Below the pieces are notes generated by a model, which saw only the letters and a list, made by a program, of their open reading frames with translations, was not told the DNA's origin and did no database searches. From contig JAHDVH010000002.1 of NCBI GenBank assembly GCA_023382385.1, positions 124,001 to 188,000 of the forward strand: a DNA stretch of 64,000 nucleotides. Reading direction: 5' to 3'. The stretch is from a bacterium. GTDB taxonomy: Bacteria; Electryoneota; RPQS01. The translations under genes and the position numbers were made by a program. This document shows positions 54,209-63,879 of this stretch, in pieces (the first letter of the stretch is position 1; every line of letters begins with the position of its first letter).

Positions 54209-55786
54209 GTGACAACGCAACTTTACCCAGACACCCCGCCCGTGACTGTGCGTGTCGGATTGCTCGAAGGTTATGAGCGCGCGACATTCAAGTACTCGGG
54301 GCGCTATAGGATCGAGACGCGCTCCGGTCAGCTTTTGCGCGAATCGGACGAGTCGGACTTGAAGTGGCGAGTCCTTCGGGAGAAAAGCACACCCACGAAG
54401 TTCCTGTTCAGTGTGCTGGCAGCGTCGTTCAAGTCGAATGCTGAAGCCATGGAGCTCGCCGAGTCGTTCGAAGCGAAAGGCCTATCAGCGGCCATCCGGC
54501 AGGTCGGTGGACCGATTGAAATCGACGGTGAGATTATCGGGGACAACACACTGTATCGCGTGCAAGTCGGCAATTTCACAGCAGAAGAGCCTGCGCGTGA
54601 ACTGCTGTCCAAGCTTGAACTGGAGTTTGCGCCGCGATTGGTCCGCGAGGTTTTGGTGCATGCGTCCGGCAAACTTGAGATGTTCGACCAAAGCCTCGAA
54701 CAGCATTTTGAGAGCGAGGATGGTTTCCGCTTGGTGCCGGACAACCGCGACTGCCGCGTGACGATATACGGCGTGCGGATGAATTCGGGATTTTCCTACG
54801 AGCCGACGGAAGACCGAGTCTACAGCGGCGCGATCGAGTTTTACATCGATCACGAGGGGTATATTGCCGCGCTGACGGAAATACCGATCGACCGGTATTT
54901 GCGGGGAGTTGTCGGAGCGGAAATGCCGCCCGAGTTTCCGGACGAGGCACTGCGTGCGCAGGCGATTGCCTCGCGGAGTCTGGTGATTGCACAAAAGAGC
55001 TACAAGCACCTCAACGATCAGTTTGAACTGTGCGCACACGTGCACTGCCAGATTTACAGCGGCGTGACACACGAAAACGACCGGATCGTCGAAGCGGTGA
55101 CCGCGACGCGCGGATTGGTGCTGACGCATGAGGGGTCGCTCGTGGACGCGCACTTCACTGCAGTTTGCGGTGGTCACACGGAGGATGTGCAGACCACCTG
55201 GATGACACCTCCGCTCTTTGACGGGAAAGGCGTGCCGTGCGATTGCACCGGCACGCTTGAAGTTCCGGATTTGCGCACGGAGACAGGCGTCCGCAAGTGG
55301 ATTCAATCGCGACCGAATTCGTGCTGTAATCTCGAGAGTTCGGATTTGCCTGTAACGCGCAATTACGGCCGGAGACACTTTCGCTGGGAAACAACCCTGC
55401 TCCGTTCCGAATTGGAAGAGATTCTGATGACGAAGACGGGAGTTGACGTTGGCATGATCTACGACATCGTGCCGATCAAACGGGGCTGCAGCGGCCGACT
55501 GATGGAGGTCGAGGTGCTCGGCTCGCTGACCAACATGCGCATCAAGCGTCAGCTTACGATTCGCCGGTTGTTAGCACACACGGCTCTCGAAAGTTCGGCA
55601 TTTCTGGTCGAGGTGTTGTACGACGACAAGGGGAATCCGATGGAACTCGTCCTGACTGGGGCGGGTTGGGGGCACGGTGTGGGGCTGTGTCAGGCAGGCG
55701 CGGCGCGTATGGCGCTGGACGGCAAGAGCGCCGAACAGATTCTCGCGCACTATTATCCGGGCTGCAAAATTGAAAAGAAGTATTAG
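54209..55786 (+). CDS. SpoIID/LytB-domain protein with SPOR-like segment
   Basis: A 525-residue protein. An N-terminal part with a SPOR-like segment (FLFSVLAASFKSNAEAMELAESFEAKGL ... YRVQVGNFTAEEPARELLSKL; about 65-145) is followed by a SpoIID catalytic-type domain (IPIDRYLRGVVGAEMPPEFPDEALRAQAIASRS...; C-terminal AGWGHGVGLCQAGAARMA). SpoIID domains are peptidoglycan lytic enzymes or amidase enhancers (LytB). No signal peptide is visible after the GTG start, so export is unexplained. 73 bases after lysC and 6 before prfB. Confidence 0.85.
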   Translation: MTTQLYPDTPPVTVRVGLLEGYERATFKYSGRYRIETRSGQLLRESDESDLKWRVLREKSTPTKFLFSVLAASFKSNAEAMELAESFEAKGLSAAIRQVGGPIEIDGEIIGDNTLYRVQVGNFTAEEPARELLSKLELEFAPRLVREVLVHASGKLEMFDQSLEQHFESEDGFRLVPDNRDCRVTIYGVRMNSGFSYEPTEDRVYSGAIEFYIDHEGYIAALTEIPIDRYLRGVVGAEMPPEFPDEALRAQAIASRSLVIAQKSYKHLNDQFELCAHVHCQIYSGVTHENDRIVEAVTATRGLVLTHEGSLVDAHFTAVCGGHTEDVQTTWMTPPLFDGKGVPCDCTGTLEVPDLRTETGVRKWIQSRPNSCCNLESSDLPVTRNYGRRHFRWETTLLRSELEEILMTKTGVDVGMIYDIVPIKRGCSGRLMEVEVLGSLTNMRIKRQLTIRRLLAHTALESSAFLVEVLYDDKGNPMELVLTGAGWGHGVGLCQAGAARMALDGKSAEQILAHYYPGCKIEKKY

Positions 55787-55792
55787 GACATC

Positions 55793-56945
55793 ATGAAGTC
55801 AGAAGAATTGTCACAGTTGATTGGTGAGCATCGCTCGAAGTTAGAGACGCTGCGGAGGTCGCTTTGACTACGGTCGAAGGCTTTCCGAAATAGAAAAACT
55901 CGAAACGCTGTCCGGCGGCGCGGGATTCTGGGACGACCAGGAACGCGCGCAGAAAGTGCTCAGGCAGATTTCCGAACACAAATCGTGGGTGGAAGCGTTC
56001 AAGAAGGTCGAAGCCGCGCTCGGTGACCTCGACGCGTTGCGCGAGTTAGCGGAGGAGTCACCCGACGCATTTGGTGCAAACGATTTGGACAGCGAAGCGC
56101 AGAAGTTCGTCGTTCTGTTCGATGAACTCGAAACCCGCGCGATGCTGAAGGATCCAAACGACTCCAAGAACGCGATTATCCATATTCATCCCGGTGCGGG
56201 CGGCACAGAGTCGGCGGATTGGGCCTTAATGCTCTACAGAATGTATCTGCGTTGGCTGGAAGCACGCGGCTGGAAGGTGGATGTTCTGGATTTTGAGCCT
56301 GCGGAAGAAGCGGGGATCAAATCCGCAGTCTTGGAAGTGCAGGGTGAGTTTGCCTACGGTTATTGCAAAGCGGAGACGGGTGTGCACCGGCTCGTGCGAA
56401 TTTCTCCGTTCGATTCCAACGCGCGGCGTCACACGTCATTTGCCAGTGTGTTTGTTTATCCTGAAGTGGAGGAGGTTCCGGAGATAGAAATTCGCCCGGA
56501 GGACTTACGGATAGACACGTTTCGCGCATCGGGAGCGGGCGGACAGCACGTAAACCGGACAGAGTCGGCGATTCGCATCACGCACGTTCCCACGAACATC
56601 GTCGTGACGTGCCAGACGGACCGCTCGCAACACCGCAACCGCGACTCGGCGATGAAAGTGTTGCTGGCGCGGCTGTATCAACGCTATCTGGACGAAGAGA
56701 AAGCCAAGAACGCAAACATTGAGAATCAGAAAACCGACATTGCGTGGGGGCATCAGATTCGCTCCTACGTGTTTCAACCCTATCAGATGGTAAAAGATCA
56801 CCGGACCGGCGTGGAAACTTCGAATATTCAAAAGGTGATGGACGGAGACCTGGACGAGTTTGTGCGCGCCTTCCTGCTGCTTGGAGCACAGGGCAAGTTC
56901 GCGCGCTCGCGCGCACAGGCGAGTAGTGAAGACGAAGAATTGTAG
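55793..56945 (+). CDS. prfB: Peptide chain release factor 2, with programmed +1 frameshift
   Basis: A 383-residue RF2 made by joining 55793-55864 to 55866-56945. The first 24 codons end at CTT followed by an in-frame TGA (55865-55867); a +1 slip continues at GAC-TAC. A GGAGG sits 3 bases before the slip codon, as in E. coli. The rest has the SPF stop-recognition motif (204-206) and catalytic GGQ (about 249-251) at E. coli-like positions. Without the shift only a 24-residue peptide is made, which self-regulates RF2 level. A call starting at an internal codon near 55956 would miss the N-terminus. Confidence 0.95.
55854..55868 (+). promoter_or_regulatory. RF2 programmed frameshift site
   Basis: GGAGG (55854-55858), 3-base spacer, CTT slip codon (55862-55864), TGA stop (55865-55867), then C. 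All elements of the RF2 autoregulatory frameshift are present. Confidence 0.93.
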
Positions 56946-56977
56946 AGTCCTTTTCTAAACAATATTCGAGGAAACAC

Positions 56978-59035
56978 ATGAAGCGAATTGCGGTATTGTT
57001 GTTGATGCTGACCTTGTTTGTTGCGGTCGCCTTGGCCAAACAGAAGTCCAATACGGGCGTTGAAGAGCCGTACTACGAGTACGTGCAGAATCAAGCTCTG
57101 GTGGGGTTCAGGCAGGAGGCAACGCAAGCGAAGATTCAGGAAATCGTGTCTCGCGCCGGCGGAACGATTGAACAGTACTCAGACTTGCTTGATTTCTACC
57201 TGATCGAAGTTGCCGACGTGAAGTCTGCGGTTCAGTTCTTCCGTTCGCAAAGTGAGGTGTTGTGGGCAAACTACAATTACATCGCCCGCGCACATTGGGT
57301 GCCGAACGATCAGTTTTACTCGTTTCAGTGGCACTATCCGTTGATCGGGATGGAGCAGGCCTGGGACATTTCGCGCGGCAATCCGAACGTAGTGGTCGCC
57401 GTGCTGGACCAGGGATACCAGTTTGATCATGAGGACTGGACGGGAATTCAGACAACCGGCCCGTACGATTTCATCGGCAACGACAACAACCCGTCAGAAC
57501 CGAATCTGGAAGACTCACACGGGATGCATGTCGGCGGGACTATCTTTGCGCGCACGAACAACACGACGGGAGTTGCAGGCATCGCGCCGCTTTGCACGCT
57601 GATGCCGATCCGCGTGTTGGATAATGAAGGATCCGGTTCGCTGGCGGCGATTGCCAACGGATTTGCATGGGCTGCACAGCAGGGCGCAGATGTGCTGAAC
57701 GCGTCGCTGGGATTCAGCATTCAGAACAACCAGCCGCCGCAGGACCCGGGACAGCCGCTGACCGGTGCTATTCAGCAGTGCGCCAACGCGAATGTGATCA
57801 TGGCTGTTTCCTCGGGCAACGATAACGCTGATTACGTTTCGTATCCTGCGGCTTACCCCGCCTGCATCGCGGTCGGCGCCACAGCCTATAACAACGCGAT
57901 CGCGCCCTATTCCAACAGGGGCACGGCGTTGGACGTCACAGCGCCCGGCGGAAACACCGGCGAGGATTTGAATCAGGATGGTTACATTGACGGCGTGCTC
58001 TCTACCGTGCGTGCGGCCTCGCAAGGCGGCGATTACTACACGTTCTGGCAAGGCACATCGATGGCGTCACCGCATGTTGCAGGATTGGCGGCGTTGATTT
58101 TGGCAAACGGCTGTCCGCCGGATCAAGTGCGCAATGCGATCGAATCCACGTGTGTTGACCTCGGCGCACCCGGCTGGGACGTTGTATTCGGTTACGGACG
58201 CATCAACGCGCATGCTGCGTTGCAATACAACTGTCAGGGCGGCGGCGGTGAAACGACGCTCTTCAGTGGACCGATGGACAGCGCCCAAGAAGGCTGGACG
58301 GTGGAAGAGGACGGCGCCGATGGCGTCGGCTGGCGATTCCTGAATTCGGGCAATCCCGACTGCGGTAATCAGCCGCATAGCGGACAGAATGGGCTGTGGC
58401 ACGACGACGAGCAAGGAGTCGGCATGCAGGACGATTGGCTGTTCACTCCGCAAATCGCAATTCCCGCAAACGCAACGCAGGTCACTCTCAGTTTCTGGCA
58501 GCGCAATTGCTACGTGCCGGGCTACTATGTTCTGCACGCGCTGTATTATTCGACGAACGGTCAGCAATTCACGCAGGTGGCCGAGTTCAACGCAAACGTT
58601 CCGGCGTGGGAGCAGATCAATGTGAACGCGACATCGCTGGCCGGAAACAACGTGTATTTCGCATGGCGTTATCGCGGCGATTACGCAACCGAGTGGTTTC
58701 TGGACGACGTAGTGGTCACGGCGCAAATCGGCACGGGCGTGTCGCGCGATGCGGATATCACGATTCCCGAACAGTTTACGCTGGGTAATCCGTATCCGAA
58801 TCCGTTCAACAACATGGTGCAAATTCCGTTTGAGCTTGCGACTCCGCAGGAGATCACGCTTGCCGTCTATAACGTGCTCGGTCAGCGCGTCGCCACGCTC
58901 GTGAATCACGAGAAGCTTGAGGCCGGGTCGCATCGCATGACTTGGAATGGTGAAAGCGCGGCGAGCGGTCTATTCCTCGTGCAGCTGCAAAGTGGAAGCA
59001 AAGTCGCAACGCAGAAGATTCTGCTGGTGAAGTAG
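56978..59035 (+). CDS. T9SS-sorted subtilisin-like protease (S8)
   Basis: A 685-residue protease. Signal peptide 1-20, propeptide with YYEYVQNQALVGFRQ (about 32-100), catalytic Asp144 (AVLDQGYQFDHED), His181 (DSHGMHVGG, Met in place of the usual Thr), oxyanion Asn281 and Ser361 (GTSMASPHVAG). A beta-sandwich module with GWTVEEDGADGVGW... FLDDVVVTA (about 425-590) follows, then a T9SS type A sorting domain (PYPNPFNNMVQIPF ... KILLVK). It should be secreted and anchored by T9SS. GAGGAA precedes the ATG. Starts a new unit 32 bases after prfB. Confidence 0.93.
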   Translation: MKRIAVLLLMLTLFVAVALAKQKSNTGVEEPYYEYVQNQALVGFRQEATQAKIQEIVSRAGGTIEQYSDLLDFYLIEVADVKSAVQFFRSQSEVLWANYNYIARAHWVPNDQFYSFQWHYPLIGMEQAWDISRGNPNVVVAVLDQGYQFDHEDWTGIQTTGPYDFIGNDNNPSEPNLEDSHGMHVGGTIFARTNNTTGVAGIAPLCTLMPIRVLDNEGSGSLAAIANGFAWAAQQGADVLNASLGFSIQNNQPPQDPGQPLTGAIQQCANANVIMAVSSGNDNADYVSYPAAYPACIAVGATAYNNAIAPYSNRGTALDVTAPGGNTGEDLNQDGYIDGVLSTVRAASQGGDYYTFWQGTSMASPHVAGLAALILANGCPPDQVRNAIESTCVDLGAPGWDVVFGYGRINAHAALQYNCQGGGGETTLFSGPMDSAQEGWTVEEDGADGVGWRFLNSGNPDCGNQPHSGQNGLWHDDEQGVGMQDDWLFTPQIAIPANATQVTLSFWQRNCYVPGYYVLHALYYSTNGQQFTQVAEFNANVPAWEQINVNATSLAGNNVYFAWRYRGDYATEWFLDDVVVTAQIGTGVSRDADITIPEQFTLGNPYPNPFNNMVQIPFELATPQEITLAVYNVLGQRVATLVNHEKLEAGSHRMTWNGESAASGLFLVQLQSGSKVATQKILLVK

Positions 59036-59075
59036 CCTAAGCTTGACTCCCCACACGGTAACGCTACCGGCAGTA

Positions 59076-60203
59076 ATGACTGCCGACGAGGCGAAAGCGC
59101 ACCGGCCGACGTTCGCCCGCATATTTCGTGATGCGATCGCCGAGAACTTTGAGCGGTTTCGCCAACTGGCACCGGAGTCAATGCTGATGGCGGTCGTGAA
59201 AGCCGATGCCTACGGGCACGGCCTGCTGCATTGCGCGCGACTCTTCGGCGAGTTGGGCGCAGATTACCTCGGAGTTGGCTTTGTCGAAGAGGGAATCAAG
59301 CTACGACAGACGGGAATTCAAGAGCGGATTCTCGTGCTGGGTGGCATCGTCGGATCGCAGATCGACTTGTTTCTTGAGTACGATCTCGATCTGACGGCCA
59401 GCTCGGTTTTCAAGCTCGAAGCGATTGAGCGCGAGGCCGGCGCATCGGGCAAGATTGCGCACGTTCATTTGAAGATTGACACCGGCATGAACCGTATCGG
59501 GCAGAACTTCCGAACGGCCGAGCAGTTGTTCAGAGCAGCACGTGCGTCGCGTCATGTGCATGTGGCGGGCATCTATTCGCATCTGGCGACGGCAGAAGAT
59601 GCGGATACAGCGTTTGCTCGAATGCAGATTGAACGATTTCGGCAGGTGTGCGAACTTGCCGAGAGTCTGGGGTTGCGCGACACTGCGTATCATCTGGCGA
59701 ATTCCGCCGGAGCGATCCGGTTTGCGGATGCGCGGCTGAGCATGATTCGACCGGGCATCGGGCTGTATGGCCAGCACGCCGCACCATACCTTCAAGCGGA
59801 ATTTCCATTGCGTGCCGCACACCAATTGGTTAGCGAGATCGTGTTCGTCAAAGGTGTGCGAAAAGGCGAGGGAGTCAGCTACAATTTGAAGTGGACGGCC
59901 CCGGAAAATGTCTGGGTGGCCACCGTGCCTGTGGGATACGGAGACGGTTATCCGCGCGTGCTGTCGAACAAGACGCACGTGCTGATTGGCGGAAAGCGTT
60001 ATCCGATCGTCGGAACCGTGTGCATGGATCAGTTCATGGTCAACCTCGGGCACGACAAGCACGACATCGGCGAAGAAGTTGTGCTCTGGGGCAGACAGGG
60101 AAGTGAAGAGATCACGCTCTGGGAGCTTTGCGAAGCGGGTGGATTCATTCCTTATGAATTGCCGATTTACCTGACGGGCCGTGTTCCGCGGCTGTTCGTG
60201 TGA
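59076..60203 (+). CDS. alr: Alanine racemase
   Basis: A 375-residue PLP enzyme that supplies D-alanine for peptidoglycan. PLP Lys42 in VVKADAYGHG; IDTGMNRIG; catalytic Tyr in GVSYN; GYGDGYPR and GTVCMDQFMVNLG near the C-terminus. ATG at 59076 is chosen; a TTG at 59043 would add eleven residues, and neither has a clear ribosome-binding site. Its stop overlaps the GTG of the next gene. Confidence 0.93.
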   Translation: MTADEAKAHRPTFARIFRDAIAENFERFRQLAPESMLMAVVKADAYGHGLLHCARLFGELGADYLGVGFVEEGIKLRQTGIQERILVLGGIVGSQIDLFLEYDLDLTASSVFKLEAIEREAGASGKIAHVHLKIDTGMNRIGQNFRTAEQLFRAARASRHVHVAGIYSHLATAEDADTAFARMQIERFRQVCELAESLGLRDTAYHLANSAGAIRFADARLSMIRPGIGLYGQHAAPYLQAEFPLRAAHQLVSEIVFVKGVRKGEGVSYNLKWTAPENVWVATVPVGYGDGYPRVLSNKTHVLIGGKRYPIVGTVCMDQFMVNLGHDKHDIGEEVVLWGRQGSEEITLWELCEAGGFIPYELPIYLTGRVPRLFV

Positions 60204-60754
60204 TTCGTCTTGCCAACCCCGCTGATGCGGAAGCCTGTCTGCGGATTTATGCACCGATCATCGAGCGGACGGCTATCAGCTTTGAGTTGGTTGTGCCCTC
60301 CATCGAGACATTCGCCAAGCGCATCGAGACGACTTCGCGCGTCTACCCGTATCTGGTTTGGGAAAAAGATGGCGACGTGCGCGGCTTTGTCTATGCGACG
60401 CGTTATCGCGAGCGCGCGGCTTACGATTGGATTTGCGAGTCGGCAATCTATCTCGAAGAGAATATGCAGGGCAGAGGGCTCGGAAGGAAGCTCTACAGGA
60501 AGCTCTTCGAATGCCTGAGGGCAATGGGCATGGTTTCAGTCGTGGGCGGGATTCGTTCAGGCTCTCCAAGCGCGGAGTTCCATCGTCGAATCGGGTTCAA
60601 GCCGGTCGGCCGTATTCCCTACGCGGGTTTTAAGTTTGGCGAGTGGCACGACGTGGAGTTCTGGCAGTTCGAGTTGCAGCAACCTGTGCCCCTCTCCCCT
60701 GCTCCGCTTAAACCGTTTCCACAGGTTGCGCACCTGATTACTTTCGATGAATAA
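60200..60754 (+). CDS. GNAT N-acetyltransferase, phosphinothricin-acetyltransferase-like
   Basis: A 184-residue acetyltransferase. The acetyl-CoA pattern GRGLGRKLYRKLFECLR is at about 94-110, preceded by WICESAIYLEENM. ERTAISFELVVPSIETFAKRI and HRRIGFKPVGRIPYAGFKFGEWHDVEFWQ match the Pat/MddA subfamily that acetylates phosphinothricin or methionine sulfoximine-like compounds; the real substrate is unknown. GTG start overlaps the alr stop by 4 bases. The C-terminal 25 residues are Pro-rich and extend beyond the usual domain. Confidence 0.85.
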   Translation: MIRLANPADAEACLRIYAPIIERTAISFELVVPSIETFAKRIETTSRVYPYLVWEKDGDVRGFVYATRYRERAAYDWICESAIYLEENMQGRGLGRKLYRKLFECLRAMGMVSVVGGIRSGSPSAEFHRRIGFKPVGRIPYAGFKFGEWHDVEFWQFELQQPVPLSPAPLKPFPQVAHLITFDE

Positions 60755-61523
60755 AGTCGCGTTGATTACCGGCGCGTCGGGCGGCATCGGACTGGAGTTA
60801 GCCAGAGTGTTTGCCCGCGACGGAGTGAATCTCGTGCTGGCGGCACGCAACCGCGAGAAATTGGATTCGCTTGCCGCAGAGCTAAGCAAAGCTCACGCAG
60901 TAGAGGTTCGCACCATTGCCGTGGATTTGAGCGAAGCCGGTTCAGCACAGCGGCTCTTTGAAGAAACCACGCGGGACAATCTTGAGATAGACTACCTGGT
61001 GAACAATGCGGGATTCGGGAAGTTCGGCAGATTCGTCGAGCTGCCGACGGAGGAAGTGCTGGCCATGCTCGAACTCAATTGCCGGTCACTGACTGTCTTG
61101 TCTCAGCTATTCGGTCGCACGATGAACGCTCGGCGCTCCGGGAGAATTCTGAATGTCGCTTCGACGGCGGCATTTCTCCCCGGTCCCTTGATGGCTGTGT
61201 ATTATGCAAGCAAGAGCTATGTGCTCATGCTGTCCGAAGCCTTGAACAACGAGTTTCGCGGCAGCGGCGTGACAGTTACCTGCCTTTGCCCAGGGCCGAC
61301 GCCGACAGGTTTTCAGGCGCGTGCCGGCAATCGTACATCCGGCGTGCGTGCCTTTGCTGCGACTTCGGCCGAACAGGTGGCGATGGCGGGTTACCGCGGG
61401 ATGCTGAGAGGCAAGTCCGTCGTGGTTCCGGGAGTAGTGAACAAAGTAATTACTCTTGGTGTGCGCTGTTTGCCGCGTGATGTCGTCACTGCACTTTCCC
61501 GTTTTGTGTCCGAGTCGCGTTAA
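60747..61523 (+). CDS. Short-chain dehydrogenase/reductase (SDR)
   Basis: A 258-residue classical SDR. NAD(P)-binding TGASGGIG (8-15), NNAG, Ser in NVASTAAFLPGP, and catalytic YYASKSY (Tyr-x3-Lys). The AARN.EKL stretch after the second strand suggests NADP preference. Close to the DltE/YqjQ-type subfamily. It overlaps the GNAT gene by 8 bases, so same operon. Substrate unknown. Confidence 0.88.
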   Translation: MNKVALITGASGGIGLELARVFARDGVNLVLAARNREKLDSLAAELSKAHAVEVRTIAVDLSEAGSAQRLFEETTRDNLEIDYLVNNAGFGKFGRFVELPTEEVLAMLELNCRSLTVLSQLFGRTMNARRSGRILNVASTAAFLPGPLMAVYYASKSYVLMLSEALNNEFRGSGVTVTCLCPGPTPTGFQARAGNRTSGVRAFAATSAEQVAMAGYRGMLRGKSVVVPGVVNKVITLGVRCLPRDVVTALSRFVSESR

Positions 61524-61633
61524 GATTCTTTCAGAATAACTGCCACAAAGTCCTGCTTCACGTACTCTCTTTGTCAGGAACGGTTGGGTGTCGCCGTCCA
61601 AAGTCTAATTTCTCGAAAGATTCAGGAGGCGGC

Positions 61634-63829
61634 ATGCCGTTGTTGGGACTACTCTTACTCATGGTGTTTGCGGGAATTGCGGCAGCGGATCGGGACGGCT
61701 ACGAAATCACCGCGCAACTTCGGCGCGAACCGCTGGTGCTGGACGGCCGCCTCGAACCTGCGTGGTTCTCGGGCGGAAAAGCGGAGAATTTCGTGCAGCG
61801 CGAACCGGGCTATCCGGCACCGTCTACGCTGGCATCCGAAGTATATGTTCTGTACGATGCGGATGCTCTCTACGTCGGCTACATGCTCTTTGACACCGCG
61901 CCGGACAGCATTCAAGGACAGATTCAGCGACGCGACAACGATGCGAACTCGGATTTTGTGGACTTCTATTTAGATACTTTCCACGATCTGCGCAGCGGCT
62001 ACTGGTTTACCGTCACGGCAGCGGGAGTGCAAGCCGAAGGCACGTTCTTCAGCGAAAACAATCTGAGCAATTCGTGGGATGCCGTGTGGGAATCCGCCGT
62101 GGCCCGAACGGATAGCGGCTGGAGCTGTGAGTTGCGCATTCCGTTTCAGATTCTGCGGCACGGCGGACCGCGCAGCGACGGGTGGGGAGTCGGATTTGCT
62201 CGCAAAATCTTTCGCAAGAATGAAGCGGGGTTTTGGCCGCCGGTAGATCCGGAAATCGGTTGGAAGGCTTCTAATATCGGCGTGCTGCACGGACTCGACA
62301 AAATCGCGCCCTCCGCGCACGTCGAGATCCTGCCGCATGCGGTGGGCCGCTGGGATGCTCCAACAGGCGAACCTTGGCGAACGGAAAACGAATGGGAGAA
62401 TCTCGGACTTACGGTCAAGTATGTCCCCTCGGCTGCGCTGAGTATTGACGCGGCCTATCAGCCCGACTTTGCGCAGGTGGACGTAGACGAGGCTGTGATA
62501 AATCTGTCCGACTATCCGGTGTTTCTGGAAGAAAAGCGGCCGTTCTTTCTGGAGTCGAAAGAATACTTTGAGGAGACTCCTTACCGCTTCGTCTACACGC
62601 GGCGCGTGACGGACCCCGACTACGGCGGGCGAGTGAATGTCCAGCACGGGCGATTTAAACTCAGCGCACTGGCGGCAAAGAACCGTCTTTCCTATGGGGA
62701 TATGTTCGGCGAACGGCACGAGATTCTGCAGGACGCGGTGACCGGAAGGTCCTCTGTCGATTTTGCAAGGCGTCACCGGCTTGGAGTGACGTGGACGTAT
62801 TTGAATCAAACCGGTTACAGTTCCGCTGCGGCAGGCGTGGATGCGCGGTTCAGATTCAGAGAGCGGGATAGGCTGTGGTTTTGGTTGGCAGGAGTCGAGC
62901 GCTCTGGGGATCCCGATCAGCATTGGTGGCGCACGCACGAGGTGAAGGACGAACAGCCGGTGGAAGCACGAACGTCCTATCTACGAGATTGGGGACCGGT
63001 GCGCACAGATCTCGCGTTAGCCTATCGCGGCACAGACTTCGATATCAATGACTTGGGCTGGGGCGATGCGTCAAACACCATACGGCAGTCCTTCTGGTTG
63101 GGGGACAACTATTTTGTCAATAGCAGATATCTGCGTAACATCGGCTTCGATGTCAACGCGTTTCACGCAACGCTGACTGACCGCACGGCATCAGAAGGTT
63201 GGGCAAATTTCAACATTTTCGCCACGACCAGCTCCAATTGGAGCTTCGGCGGAGGTGGAGAGTGGGGCGATGTGTTCCGGCGACGCTACGTGGGACCTGC
63301 AGGCGGCGAGTTTCGCGATAATTTCGGCAGCTTCGATCTCGAGTATTACAAGCACTTTTACCACTGGGCGTGGCTGTGGAGTGACGAAACCAAGCCATAC
63401 CGCTACGGCACCGATGCGCGATACCGGAGCTTTCGCGACGGAGAGTTGGTCAATTTGGAGCCGGAAGCGTCTTGGCGACCACGTTCCAACATTGAACTCG
63501 CAGGCGGCATGTCATGGAACCGCGTTTGGCATGCGCGGGATTTTGACGACCAGACAACGGACTTCCGCAATTGGATACTCAGAGGTGTATGGTCACCAAG
63601 TCTGCACATGTCGTTTCGCGGAACTCTGCAATGGATCGAAGAAAGTTACTTTCCCTCTGAAGTCGGGCTGTTTTTCGCCAATCTCCTGATGGCTTACAAC
63701 TGGCATCCCGGCAGTTGGTTTTATTTGGTCTATGACGAATCCGCGCGCAGCATCGACCCGCTCGATAAGAGCATGCCCGGCGACCGCACGCTGCGTGCGA
63801 AGTTGACATATTTCTTCACGGTGCCTTAA
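61634..63829 (+). CDS. CBM9-like/DUF5916 outer-membrane protein
   Basis: A 731-residue exported protein. Signal peptide (MPLLGLLLLMVFAGIAAADR), a carbohydrate-binding family 9-like domain (about 25-215; LDGRLEPAWFSGG ... DFVDFYLDTFHDLRSGYWF), then a long DUF5916 region with YQPDFAQVDVDEAVINLSDYPVFLEEKRPFFLE and many aromatic beta strands, probably an outer-membrane barrel. ATG at 61634 is chosen because AGGAGG lies 5-7 bases upstream; the frame extends to 61571. Such proteins are common in FCB genomes; the ligand is not known. Confidence 0.88.
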   Translation: MPLLGLLLLMVFAGIAAADRDGYEITAQLRREPLVLDGRLEPAWFSGGKAENFVQREPGYPAPSTLASEVYVLYDADALYVGYMLFDTAPDSIQGQIQRRDNDANSDFVDFYLDTFHDLRSGYWFTVTAAGVQAEGTFFSENNLSNSWDAVWESAVARTDSGWSCELRIPFQILRHGGPRSDGWGVGFARKIFRKNEAGFWPPVDPEIGWKASNIGVLHGLDKIAPSAHVEILPHAVGRWDAPTGEPWRTENEWENLGLTVKYVPSAALSIDAAYQPDFAQVDVDEAVINLSDYPVFLEEKRPFFLESKEYFEETPYRFVYTRRVTDPDYGGRVNVQHGRFKLSALAAKNRLSYGDMFGERHEILQDAVTGRSSVDFARRHRLGVTWTYLNQTGYSSAAAGVDARFRFRERDRLWFWLAGVERSGDPDQHWWRTHEVKDEQPVEARTSYLRDWGPVRTDLALAYRGTDFDINDLGWGDASNTIRQSFWLGDNYFVNSRYLRNIGFDVNAFHATLTDRTASEGWANFNIFATTSSNWSFGGGGEWGDVFRRRYVGPAGGEFRDNFGSFDLEYYKHFYHWAWLWSDETKPYRYGTDARYRSFRDGELVNLEPEASWRPRSNIELAGGMSWNRVWHARDFDDQTTDFRNWILRGVWSPSLHMSFRGTLQWIEESYFPSEVGLFFANLLMAYNWHPGSWFYLVYDESARSIDPLDKSMPGDRTLRAKLTYFFTVP

Positions 63830-63879
63830 CGCTTTTCGGACGATTGGCCCGCGCTCCGGCACGACTTTATCCCGCACAA

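Noticed and set aside
54485-55378. A 297-residue minus-strand frame within the SpoIID-like gene.
   Set aside because: The SpoIID motifs on the plus strand are convincing; the reverse frame lacks any domain.
55956-56945. prfB starting at an internal codon near 55956.
   Set aside because: It would remove the N-terminal domain of RF2; the upstream frameshift site explains the full protein.
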